Source: Methylobacterium sp. J-078 (GTDB lineage Bacteria > Pseudomonadota > Alphaproteobacteria > Rhizobiales > Beijerinckiaceae). Taken from it: a stretch of 64,000 nt of DNA. This document shows positions 24,345 to 32,216 of this stretch, piece by piece. The stretch's first letter is position 1; each line of letters starts with the position of its first letter. The translations under genes were made by a program, and so were the position numbers. The DNA is taken from NCBI RefSeq assembly GCF_022829285.1, contig NZ_JAKSYI010000109.1, forward strand, positions 62,001-126,000, given 5' to 3'. The notes under the pieces were generated by a model that ran no database searches, was not told the origin of the DNA, and saw only the letters and a list, made by a program, of their open reading frames with translations.

Positions 24345-24378
24345 GATGCCCTCACGCCGGGTTGCGGCGGAGGGCATC
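24345..24378 (-). terminator. Strong stem-loop downstream of the polymerase-like gene
   Basis: GATGCCCTC-A-CGCC-GGGTTGC-GGCG-GAGGGCATC: a 13-bp stem with one bulge. On the minus strand it is followed by GTCGTTTTGG, so it may terminate the polymerase-like transcript, whose gene ends at 24456. GAGGGCATC recurs at 24404-24412. Confidence 0.55.
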
Positions 24379-24455
24379 TCAATCGTGGTGCGATTGGCCG
24401 GTCGAGGGCATCTTGATCCTAGTCGCGCCCCATGCCGGGCACAAGGCGAAACGGT

Positions 24456-26441
24456 CTAGAGACCGGGCGAAACCCTGCCTTCGGTGGTGAAATCGAACGG
24501 GTCGTGGCCAAGGGCCTGAAGCGCCCGGGCGCGGGGTTCCATGAACATGGTCGGCCCCGTCACGATCCGCCCGTCCACCTCACGGATCTTCCAGACCCGC
24601 TCCTTGGGAGCGTCGAAAGCGGACCTGGGACGGGGGGCGGGAGACGGAGACGGAGAGGGCATGACGATGTCCGAGGCGATGGTGGCGACGAAGGGCGACA
24701 CAGCCCCCCCCGGAACGTCCAGGGGAGGCCGGGAACGGGGGTCGGGAAGAAAGGAGCGAGGGACCACGGGGTCCGAGAACACCACCACCACAGGCCGAGC
24801 TAGGGTAGGAGGATAGAGGGTCCGGGACAAGGTTCCCGGGACAGGACCACCAGGCTCCGGCACCGGGTCTCCTATAGGCTCCGCGGGGGTGGGGACCGGC
24901 TCCGCCACAGGGAGGCCCAGGGGCTCCGCTACGGGGGTCTCCTCTAGCTCCGCGGCAGGGAGACCCGGCTCCGCCAGGAAGGGCCCCACGGCCTCCGGCA
25001 GGGGTTCTCCTACGGGCTCCGCGACAGGGTAGCCCGGCTCCGCCAGGGGGGTCTCTACCCGCTCCGCGGGAAGTGGTGCCGGCTCCGCCAGGGAGGGCTC
25101 CCGGGGCTCCGCCAGAAGGGAGGTATCATTATGTCGGTACGTTTTGATCGAAGTCCCTGAAACCTTTGACTTAATCCCGACAAGAGTTGAGGCCAAAACC
25201 TCGCCCATGATGGCGGTCACGGTACCCTCGTGACGGGCCGGGACGCGGAAGGAATCGTGCACGGGCAGGCACGGGATGCCCGCCTTCCGGCACCCCTTCA
25301 TGACCCTGCCCGCCATGCCGCTGTCGATGGCCATGAGCCTCACCCCGGCGTCGCTGCCGAACATGTGCGCGATGTGCGGGTTCGCCTCCTTGATGGCCTC
25401 CAGGATGCAGCCCGTCTGGCGCCGGCCGTACCGCCACACCGGCTCGCCGTCGTCGCCGGTCTCGTCCCGCTTTTTAAGCAGGCCGCCGATTGCCTCGGCG
25501 TCGGTCTTGGCGTTGATCGCCGTGTTGAACGCCAGCTTCCCGGCTGCGCGGGGCCAATACCCGGTCGTGTACGGGTCGTGCGCGATGGCGTGGCCGCACA
25601 TCGCATATAAGAGCGTCGGGTGGAGCCAGTGGAAGTCCGGTTCGACCGTGAACTCGCCGTCGATGAGCAGGTCGCCCCGCCGGTCCTTGGGCAGGCCCTG
25701 CCAAAATCCGTAGTACCGGCCGTGGAGGTCGAACCGGGACCGCGAGAAGATCCTCACGACGCTCGGGGCCTGCCCCGGGACGACCGTGGCCCAGGTCTCG
25801 GAGCCGTCGGCCTTGACCTTGCGGGCGCTGAGGTGGTGCTCGGTCCGGCGCCAGTTCGCCGGGTCGGCGGCCGGGTCGATGGTGACGAGCACGGATTCGA
25901 GCCAGGCGTTGGTCTCTTCGACGTCCTTCCGGAAGCGCCGGGTGCGCTCGGTCTCGGCGTAGTCGACGAGGTCGCCGTTGATGTCCCGCAGGATCAGGGG
26001 GCACCGCGGCACGAGATCAACGAGCTTGAGGCCCTTGAGCCGGTCCATCATCGCCGGCAGCGCGTAACAGGCGCTCTGCAGGCGCTTGGCCTCGTCGCGC
26101 TGGAGATGGGCGCCGGGCAGCGCCTTCATGTTGACGATCAGCCCGGCCTCGGCCAGGCCGTCGATGGCGGCGCAGACCCGCTTGCGGCTGTAGGGCGTCG
26201 ACCGGTACCGCTCGGGCACGTCGTAGTGGTCGGTCGACCGGGAATAGGAGACGCGCCCGAGACTCTCGCCGGCCTCGCGGGGCCGGTCGTAGTGGAGCGC
26301 GAGCGAGGCGATGATGCTGGCCTGGACCTGGCGGTCGGCCAGCGACCTGCCGGGCGTCAGGCCAAGCCGCTCGATGGCGGTCTTGTCCGCTCGCCAGCGG
26401 TAGCCGAGGGCGGAATCCGCCCCCCGCGTGTAGTCCGTCAT
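24456..26441 (-). CDS. Right-hand-palm polymerase related to family A DNA polymerase / T7-type RNA polymerase, with AEP-repeat tail
   Basis: 661 residues. Three spaced motifs look like A, B and C of superfamily A polymerases. A is VEPDFHWLHPTLLYAM (Asp269, His274). B is PRAAGKLAFNTAINAKTDAE (Arg298, Lys302). C is CLPVHDSFRVP (His395, Asp396), the HDSF being the form seen in T7-type RNA polymerase. HGRYYGFWQ (240-248) and AIDSGMAGRVMK (371-382) lie where fingers and palm parts are expected. Similar palm-only polymerases are known from mobile elements. Residues about 443-560 are an AEP-rich repeat. The ATG at 26441 is chosen; two upstream GTGs exist. It was probably the element's replicase or primer-polymerase; the activity is unproven. 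Confidence 0.6.
   Translation of the reverse strand: MTDYTRGADSALGYRWRADKTAIERLGLTPGRSLADRQVQASIIASLALHYDRPREAGESLGRVSYSRSTDHYDVPERYRSTPYSRKRVCAAIDGLAEAGLIVNMKALPGAHLQRDEAKRLQSACYALPAMMDRLKGLKLVDLVPRCPLILRDINGDLVDYAETERTRRFRKDVEETNAWLESVLVTIDPAADPANWRRTEHHLSARKVKADGSETWATVVPGQAPSVVRIFSRSRFDLHGRYYGFWQGLPKDRRGDLLIDGEFTVEPDFHWLHPTLLYAMCGHAIAHDPYTTGYWPRAAGKLAFNTAINAKTDAEAIGGLLKKRDETGDDGEPVWRYGRRQTGCILEAIKEANPHIAHMFGSDAGVRLMAIDSGMAGRVMKGCRKAGIPCLPVHDSFRVPARHEGTVTAIMGEVLASTLVGIKSKVSGTSIKTYRHNDTSLLAEPREPSLAEPAPLPAERVETPLAEPGYPVAEPVGEPLPEAVGPFLAEPGLPAAELEETPVAEPLGLPVAEPVPTPAEPIGDPVPEPGGPVPGTLSRTLYPPTLARPVVVVFSDPVVPRSFLPDPRSRPPLDVPGGAVSPFVATIASDIVMPSPSPSPAPRPRSAFDAPKERVWKIREVDGRIVTGPTMFMEPRARALQALGHDPFDFTTEGRVSPGL
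24843..25107 (-). repeat. Degenerate GGCTCCGC repeat encoding the [LVA]AEP tail
   Basis: About a dozen irregular units of roughly 24 bases, each carrying GGCTCCG(C/G), encode phrases such as LAEPREPS, LAEPAPLP and VAEPVPTP. The tract lies inside the polymerase-like gene after motif C. Unit length varies by a few codons but the frame is kept. It is expected to be an extended, flexible linker. Confidence 0.7.
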
Positions 26442-26945
26442 GATGGGGGCACTCTCGACCTGCCTGTCGGCTCGTCGAGGCACCACACCCGACGCGACCA
26501 GGTGAGGATTGCGCCTTGAACCGCCTGCTACAAGAGCAGCTTAGCCACCTCGGCTGACTCCCTCGCGTCAACTTGGGATGCCGAACCAGGACTAAAGAAA
26601 CTGGCCCGATTTCGCCCCATGAGGCACGCCACAGGCCCGATCACCGCGATGGATGACATCGAACCCACCTCTCATGGCTGGGCCGGGATTTTGGGCCTCT
26701 CTACGCCCAAAACTTTATTTTCGGGGGGCTGTGGAAAGGCCAGGGAACAGGCCTGAAGGACCACCGATCCGGTCCTTGGGATAGCGTTGAGGATTCGAAT
26801 TCGGTGCGTGGCCTGGATCAGGCAATGCGTCCTTAGACAAGCTCCAGGCATGAGCTTCAGCGTCGGGATCATGATTGCCAAAATATCAGGGCGCATGTGG
26901 TCGCCTGTCGCACCGCGTGCGAGGCGCTCGTCAGGGACACGGTCG
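26442..26945. other. Gene-poor region between the polymerase-like gene and a cyclase remnant
   Basis: No gene is supported. An 8-bp perfect inverted repeat, TTTTGGGC-N8-GCCCAAAA, lies at 26689-26712 and is followed by CTTTATTTTCG, so it looks like a plus-strand terminator or a replication-type hairpin. The region is less GC-rich than its surroundings around 26700-26725. It probably contains the right end of the accessory element; no att site was recognised. Confidence 0.4.
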
Positions 26946-27224
26946 GAAGATCTCGGCGACGTCATGAATGCGACAGCCCGACTGGAAGTCCTGTGCAGGG
27001 AGACGGGGCGGTCCGTGCTCGTCTCGGAAGTTGTCCTCTGCAGGATGCCCGTGCTTCCGGACGGCATCGATGCGGAGGCCTTGGGGCGGCATGTCCTGAG
27101 GGGGCGCAGCGGGAAGATGGTCGTGCACGCGCTTGCCGAACGTCGCAGGTTCGCGGTCGTCGGCGATCCCGTCTGTAGCCCCGATCACGGGCGCGGAGTG
27201 GCGGTTTCCCATCTCTTGTCTTGA
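26946..27224 (+). pseudogene. C-terminal remnant of a class III adenylate/guanylate cyclase
   Basis: The frame reads LGDVMNATARLEVLCRETG, then SVLVSEVVL and LGRHVLRGRSGKMVVHAL. This is the end of a class III nucleotide cyclase catalytic domain (GDxVNxAARLE motif and the following strand-helix). The N-terminal metal-binding Asp residues and most of the domain are missing; upstream residues in the same frame are unrelated. No start codon or ribosome site is convincing. It is a decayed fragment with no expected activity. Confidence 0.65.
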
Positions 27225-27340
27225 ACGGGGCGCCGTAAGCGCCTTTGGACGGCGGGAACCATCGCCGCCCCTCGGGGCACCCAGCGAAAGCTCTAAGGCT
27301 CCGGCCAGATCAACCTGCCGTCGAACACCGTGAGACGTTC

Positions 27341-28414
27341 ATGACCACCATCGACGATGTCCCGCCACGCTCGGACGTGTTCCCGGATCCGAGCCATCGC
27401 GGCCTCCGCCGCCGCCGCTTCGGCGCAATGTCCCTGGCGGTGGGTGCCGGAGGCTGGTTCTCCTCACTGCCGGCAGAGGCGATGCCGGCGTCGGCCGAGG
27501 CACGGGCCATCGACTTCGAGTGGGTCGACCCGTCACGTGACCGCGCGGTGCCGGCACGGCTCTACTGGCCGGCCGCCTCGACCCGGAAGGGACCGATCCC
27601 GCTGATAGTGTTCTCCCACGGGCTCGGCGGCTCGCGGAAGGGTTACGGCTACCTCGGCGAAGGGTGGTCGGGGCGCGGGACCGCCAGCCTGCACATCCAG
27701 CATGTCGGCAGCGACCAGACGCTGTAGGAGGGCAACCCGATCCTGCTCCTCGACCGCCTCGATAGCGCGGCGGACGAGTGCGAGGCCATCGAGCGGACGC
27801 GTGACGTGAGCTTCGGCCTCGACCGCCTGCTTAACCGTGAGAATCCCTTCCATGCCGCCATGGACCGGAAGCGCATCGTCGCTGCCGGCCACTCCTACGG
27901 GGCGACCACCACCTTAATCCTCACCGGCGCCCAGGTGATACGCGACGAGAAACCTCTCGCGTGTAAGGACCCTCGCTTCAAGGCGAGCATCGTCGTCTCG
28001 GCCCCGCCCTTCTACGGCGAGACCGACCTCGCGGCGGTTCTGGCGATGATCGACGTCCCCGCCCTCCACGTGACCACGACGGAGGACACGATCCGCATCC
28101 CCGGCCGCTACTCACCAGTCCAAGACCGCATCGACGTCTTCAACGCCATTCCCACGGAGAGAAAGGCGCTCGTCGTGTTCCAGGGCGGTTCGCACAGCGT
28201 GTTCACTGACCGATCCCTCAGGAACGGCGGGCAGCTGAACCCCCTAATGAAGCGTGCCACGGCGGAGGTGGGACTTGCTTTCCTCGACCTCGTCCATCGC
28301 TCCGATCCAGTTCCGATGGACGAATGGAGCGTGACCTGGAAGCCGATCCTGGCCGCCGCACCGGTACCTTTCCCGGTTCCTCCAAGGAATGTGGACCGTC
28401 GACGTCGCGCCTGA
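27341..28414 (+). pseudogene. Alpha/beta hydrolase (PAF-acetylhydrolase/dienelactone type) interrupted by an in-frame TAG
   Basis: An ATG-started frame (27341) encodes a twin-arginine-like signal (RRRRFGAMSLAVGAGG), DFEWVDPSRDRAVPARLYWP and IVFSHGLGGSR, then stops at TAG 27725-27727. The same frame continues through EGNPILLLDRL, the nucleophile elbow GHSYGA and the C-terminal His region (FQGGSHSVFTDR) to 28414. Related proteins have Trp at the stop position, so a TGG to TAG change explains it. No frameshift is needed. The full-length product would be a 357-residue exported hydrolase; the catalytic Ser and His lie after the stop. Confidence 0.82.
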
Positions 28415-28544
28415 TGCCCGCGCCGCATCACCGCTCGACGTGGTTTCGGCGCGACCTGTATACCGGCCGGCGGACACAGGTAGCCTGGACCAGATGCCAT
28501 TCGATCCGATTGCCGGGCGGTTCCGCGTCACCTCATCGGGGCTG

Positions 28545-29342
28545 TCAGACCTCGATGATCATGCCGGAGATGAACCCGGTGCTCTCGTCGACATGGCCGC
28601 GTGCGTTGCAGACGATGCGCGTGCGACCAACGCGATAGTCCGAATGCCGGTGGACATGGCCATGCAACCATAGGTCGGGGCCATGAACGTCGATCATTCC
28701 GGAGAGGTCGGAGGCGTCGCACCATGCGAGATGCTGGTGTCGCGACGACAGGCTGTGCGGGTGCGGGGCATGGTGCGTGACGACCACGGTGGGGCCGTCA
28801 TGGGCCTCGGCGAGACCGGCGTCGAGGAACGCGCGCGTCCGCCGGTGCATCGCCAGGACGGCCTCGGGTTCGATCCGATGCCTTGAGCTCGGCCCGGTGC
28901 GGATGCGGCGGTAGTCGACCATGCCGTCGCGACCCTGGGCGCTGCGCATGCCGTGCGTCAGGCTGAAGGACCCAAGCCGGAAATCGGTCCAGAGCGTGCC
29001 ACCGAGGTAGCGGGTCCCACCGAGCGTTACCGCGACGTCCAACAGCAGCGTGATCCCGAGCGCGGCAGCCCGGTCGCGCCCTCGCGCGATCTGGTCGAAG
29101 ATCGTGTAGCGCTCCTCGCCGCGGTCCCACCAGAAGTCGTGGTTGCCTGGCACGTAGACGAGTGGCACGCCGGGCAGGCGCTCGCCGAGCCATTCCAGGG
29201 CACGCGTCAGCGGCATGTGGACGTCGCCCGCGACCACGACCACGTTGAAGCCGCCGGCCGGCGCGTGGGCGGCGGGGTCCCAGGCGTTCTCCGGGCAGTC
29301 CTGATGGAGATCCGAGAAGACCCAGAGCCTGGCCGCGTTCAT
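28545..29342 (-). CDS. Metallophosphoesterase (calcineurin-like)
   Basis: 265 residues with the full set of calcineurin-like metal motifs: FSDLHQD, VVVAGDVH, YVPGNHDFWW, VVVTHHAPHP and LWLHGHVHRHSD. It would hydrolyse phosphate mono- or diesters using two metal ions. The substrate could be a nucleotide, a nucleic acid or something else. It overlaps by four bases (ATGA) the end of a second, shorter metallophosphoesterase, so the two are probably made together. Confidence 0.85.
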   Translation of the reverse strand: MNAARLWVFSDLHQDCPENAWDPAAHAPAGGFNVVVVAGDVHMPLTRALEWLGERLPGVPLVYVPGNHDFWWDRGEERYTIFDQIARGRDRAAALGITLLLDVAVTLGGTRYLGGTLWTDFRLGSFSLTHGMRSAQGRDGMVDYRRIRTGPSSRHRIEPEAVLAMHRRTRAFLDAGLAEAHDGPTVVVTHHAPHPHSLSSRHQHLAWCDASDLSGMIDVHGPDLWLHGHVHRHSDYRVGRTRIVCNARGHVDESTGFISGMIIEV

Positions 29343-29893
29343 GGTTCGATCCCCGCGGCCATGGCATTCTCGGCGAGGCGCACGCGGATCTCGGCCAGGG
29401 TCACCGGCCTGAAGTCGAAGCAGTCGACGCCGACGTCGGTGCTGGTGGCGGTGCCGGGCAGGCTGCCGTGCGAATGTCCGAAAAGGTGGAGGTCGCCGTA
29501 GTGCTGGCGCGGCCAGACGCGGTGGGCGTAGTGCGAGCACCAGACCCCAGTGGTTGTGCCGTCGGCGTTCTTGACGGCGACCCGGATGACGTCGACGACG
29601 GGCCCATCCCAAGGCAGCCGCGAGGCGATCTTATCGTGGTTGCCCCGCACCAGCCGTCGCTGACCGACCAGGCGGCGAAAAACGCTTCGGGCGCGGGCCT
29701 CCGGGCAGCGGTAGCAGAAGTCGCCGAGGTGCCAGACGGTGTCCTCGGGCCGCACGACGGCGTTCCATCGCGCGATCAGGGTCTCGTCGTGCTCCTCGAT
29801 GGAGGCGAACGGCCGGCGCAGGGCCATCGTTGGCGAAAGGATGTTGCGGTGTCCGATGTGATGGTCGGACGTGAAGAGCGTCCTGGGTGGCAT
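29339..29893 (-). CDS. Phage-type metallophosphoesterase
   Basis: 184 residues with FTSDHHIGHRNIL, VWHLGDFCYR, LVRGNHDK, WCSHYAHRVWP and HLFGHSHGSLPG. This matches the short phosphoesterases common in phages and mobile elements, all metal ligands present. The ATG at 29893 lies three bases from a hairpin whose 3' arm contains the ribosome site GAGG. It heads a two-gene operon with a second phosphoesterase. Confidence 0.85.
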   Translation of the reverse strand: MPPRTLFTSDHHIGHRNILSPTMALRRPFASIEEHDETLIARWNAVVRPEDTVWHLGDFCYRCPEARARSVFRRLVGQRRLVRGNHDKIASRLPWDGPVVDVIRVAVKNADGTTTGVWCSHYAHRVWPRQHYGDLHLFGHSHGSLPGTATSTDVGVDCFDFRPVTLAEIRVRLAENAMAAGIEP

Positions 29894-29896
29894 CGT

Positions 29897-29918
29897 AGCC
29901 TCGCGAAAAGCGGAGGCT
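29897..29918 (-). promoter_or_regulatory. Hairpin over the ribosome site of the phosphoesterase operon
   Basis: On the minus strand AGCCTC-C-GC-TTTTC-GC-GAGGCT: an 8-bp stem with one bulge, three bases before the ATG at 29893. The GAGG ribosome site is in the 3' arm, so the fold could repress translation. Confidence 0.4.
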
Positions 29919-30060
29919 CGGCAAGCGTCGGCACTCCGGGGTCAGTCGGTCGGGTGCTGGCTCGCGCGTATCATCGGGGGTCTCCGGGAAAGGCGGCGAA
30001 CGTGACCTGGCCGGTGCCGATAGGCAAGGCCGGAGGCCTGGATCCACAGGCGCGGGGGGC

Positions 30061-30112
30061 AGGATTCGCGACGCCTAGGCAGGTATCGGGAAGCGCTATC
30101 CGCTATCCAGCG
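30061..30112 (+). repeat. Left inverted repeat flanking the qat operon
   Basis: Begins AGGATTCGCGAC and contains GGTATCGGG-A-AGCGCTAT. Its reverse complement matches 35104-35156 at about 42 of 53 aligned positions (hand alignment, one gap). It overlaps the last codons and the TAG stop of qatD. Together with the right copy it encloses the whole qat operon. Confidence 0.65.
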
Positions 30113-30897
30113 TAAGTAGGGATTTCACCGGGACGAGATAACACCCTGGGTCTGGTTGCCATCTCTGAGGCACGTGTCGCCAACGAACGAAGGTTATCTC
30201 GTAGTTGGCGATGCGCCTCCATCGCCGGAAGCTGCCAGAGCTCCGCGAGGGCGTTCTCGGCCGCCGCCACATCCCATGGCATCAACGGCTGTCCGGAAAT
30301 CTGCGCGAACGGTGCGTCGGTTTCCGTCAGGACCCGGTTCCTTGGCATCGCAGCCGCCAAACGGCGGCCAGCTGGCGTCGTCAGCATCAACGGTCCGACG
30401 CTGAACCAGCATCCGGCGGTCGCCGCTCGTTCGAGTTCCTTCATGCTGCCACTGAACCAATGCAGCACCGGGACGCCACAGGTCGGCGTCCCGGCGAGGA
30501 TATCCAAAACCGCGCCCGCCGCCCGCCGCGAGTGGATGCTCAGGACCCTTCCACCGAGATCGGCGCATGCCTCGACGATCCGCGCGAACACGAGTTCCTG
30601 TCGGGCGAAACTGGCTCGATTCCGAGGGCTGCCGTCCAAACCAACCTCGCCCACGTAGGCGGTGTTGGGTAGGAGTTCCACGAAGTGGTCGATCTCGCCA
30701 TGCCGCTCGGCGACGAGTTCCGGATGCAGGCCAAGGGCGACCCTGACCCTACGACGACCCTCGACCAAATCCAGGTTGCCCTGGAAGGCAAGCGGCGTCG
30801 TGGTGACCGCAAGCACGAAGACGCCCTTGTCCTCCGCTGCGTCCAGCACCGCCCTGGGGTTGGGATAGAGGTCTATGTGGCAATGGAGATCGATCAA
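30103..30897 (-). CDS. qatD: QatD, TatD-family metal-dependent hydrolase of the Qat defence system
   Basis: 264 residues. TatD-family metal ligands are all present: IDLHCHIDLY (HxH), VGEVGLDGS (Glu), SIHSRRAAGA, VLHWFSGS and LTETDAPFAQ. TatD proteins are metal-dependent DNases or related hydrolases; QatD is the fourth member of QatABCD. I propose a TTG start at 30897, with GGAG seven bases upstream, because it gives the family N-terminus and no ATG or GTG is suitable. It lies 41 bases after qatC. Its last codons and stop are inside an inverted repeat. Confidence 0.88.
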   Translation of the reverse strand: MIDLHCHIDLYPNPRAVLDAAEDKGVFVLAVTTTPLAFQGNLDLVEGRRRVRVALGLHPELVAERHGEIDHFVELLPNTAYVGEVGLDGSPRNRASFARQELVFARIVEACADLGGRVLSIHSRRAAGAVLDILAGTPTCGVPVLHWFSGSMKELERAATAGCWFSVGPLMLTTPAGRRLAAAMPRNRVLTETDAPFAQISGQPLMPWDVAAAENALAELWQLPAMEAHRQLRDNLRSLATRASEMATRPRVLSRPGEIPTYAG

Positions 30898-30938
30898 GCG
30901 GACGCTCCGGCTCCCCTTCGGTCGCCGGGAGTGCCCGG

Positions 30939-32216
30939 TCAGATGACCCCGACGCTCCTCAGGAAGGTGCCGAGCTCTCCGATCCCACGCCTGGCAACGT
31001 CTTCGTACGCCCCGGTATCGCCGCCGAGTTGGGCCGCATTGAGGGCGCCGCCGAGCCACTCCTTCAGGCCCGCGGTCTCCACCCTGCCGACGGCCATGGC
31101 CGCCGCCCTGACGTCCTCGAAGTCCCGATGGCGACGCCCGGGCAGGGAGATATCGTACCTATAGGGTGGCGTGGTGTCCGCAATGCCTGCCGCATGGAAG
31201 GAAGCACGCCGGATGAGGCAGGGCACGCATCGCCCGCATTGCGTGAAGGCGGTGCGGGCGTAGCGGCCGCAACTGGTGGTCTCGCCGGCATGCGACAGCA
31301 AAAACGCGCGATCCGCACAGCCGGACAGCATCTCACCCTTGGTCCTGAGGATGTAGGGGTTCACCAGCCGGACCCGGAGGCCGGCGGCGTCGATCAGGTC
31401 CTGTAGGCGGCCCATGAAGACCGGATGCGTAGTTCGCGTGCTGTGGCTGGCCATGCGCAGCGGCGTCAGGGGCACGTTGAGGCTGATGAACCCGTTCTCG
31501 GGAACGTACAGGTCGACGGTCCCGCCATCCTGGTAAGCCGCGAGGCAAGTGGCTGCCAGCACGCCGTAGGCCATGAAGATAATCGAGCGGGACCTCTGGG
31601 ACCGCTCCGAAAAGCCACTTGGGGGCCTGGCGTTGTGGTTGAGCTGCAGGTGAAGGCCGCTCCCGGCGATCATGCGACCGAGTTCGCGCTGGGTCTGCTT
31701 GTCACCCTTCGCGACCTGGCTCACCAGCAGCGGGTGCTTTTCCTGCGCCCTGAGGTCGAGCGCGCCGATGAGGCTGTCGAGCCCCCCTGACAGCAGGCAC
31801 ACGCACTCCTCCGGGCGGGCGACGGCCTGCTGGGGAGGCGCGGGCTGCAGCCCTCCGCCGACGAACTCGAAGGACCAGCGGTCCGTCGACAGGAAGCCCA
31901 AAGCGTCCTGCAGGATGTCCCGCCGACCGTTCCAGAACGCCGGGTCCGTGACCCCGACCTCCAGGTCGATGCTCCGTGTCCACCCATCCGCGCTGGCGCT
32001 GCGGGAGCAACCCTCGTCCGCCGCGATGACGGATAGCGCAAGCGACAGGAAATCCCAGGCTCGCGACGACGGCGCCAATCCGAGACGACGAACGGTCGGG
32101 ATCAGGGCAGTCGCGACCGATCCGACATACATGGCTGGCGGGGGGCCGTACAGAACGTAGCGGAGGTCGGCGGGAGCGGCGGCGGGGACGCCCGCCGGAA
32201 GGCAGGAAACTCTCAT
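30939..32216 (-). CDS. qatC: QatC, QueC-like PP-loop protein of the Qat defence system
   Basis: 425 residues. The PP-loop LLSGGLDSLIGALDL matches QueC, the 7-cyano-7-deazaguanine synthase. The C-terminal CGRYARTAFTQCGRCVPC supplies the zinc-binding cysteines of that family. An N-terminal region of about 170 residues is extra compared with QueC. In Qat systems this protein is thought to use QueC-like chemistry, perhaps to modify a protein or nucleic acid. The ATG at 32216 overlaps the qatB stop (ATGA). Confidence 0.9.
   Translation of the reverse strand: MRVSCLPAGVPAAAPADLRYVLYGPPPAMYVGSVATALIPTVRRLGLAPSSRAWDFLSLALSVIAADEGCSRSASADGWTRSIDLEVGVTDPAFWNGRRDILQDALGFLSTDRWSFEFVGGGLQPAPPQQAVARPEECVCLLSGGLDSLIGALDLRAQEKHPLLVSQVAKGDKQTQRELGRMIAGSGLHLQLNHNARPPSGFSERSQRSRSIIFMAYGVLAATCLAAYQDGGTVDLYVPENGFISLNVPLTPLRMASHSTRTTHPVFMGRLQDLIDAAGLRVRLVNPYILRTKGEMLSGCADRAFLLSHAGETTSCGRYARTAFTQCGRCVPCLIRRASFHAAGIADTTPPYRYDISLPGRRHRDFEDVRAAAMAVGRVETAGLKEWLGGALNAAQLGGDTGAYEDVARRGIGELGTFLRSVGVI

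Noticed and set aside
24843..25107. CRISPR-like array because of repeated GGCTCCGC words
   Set aside because: Units are only about 24 bases, irregular and in frame within a protein gene. There are no constant repeats with unique spacers and no cas genes in the window.
26672..27067. Minus-strand frame of 131 residues over the cyclase remnant
   Set aside because: It is antisense to the recognisable cyclase residues and has no domain or start signal of its own.
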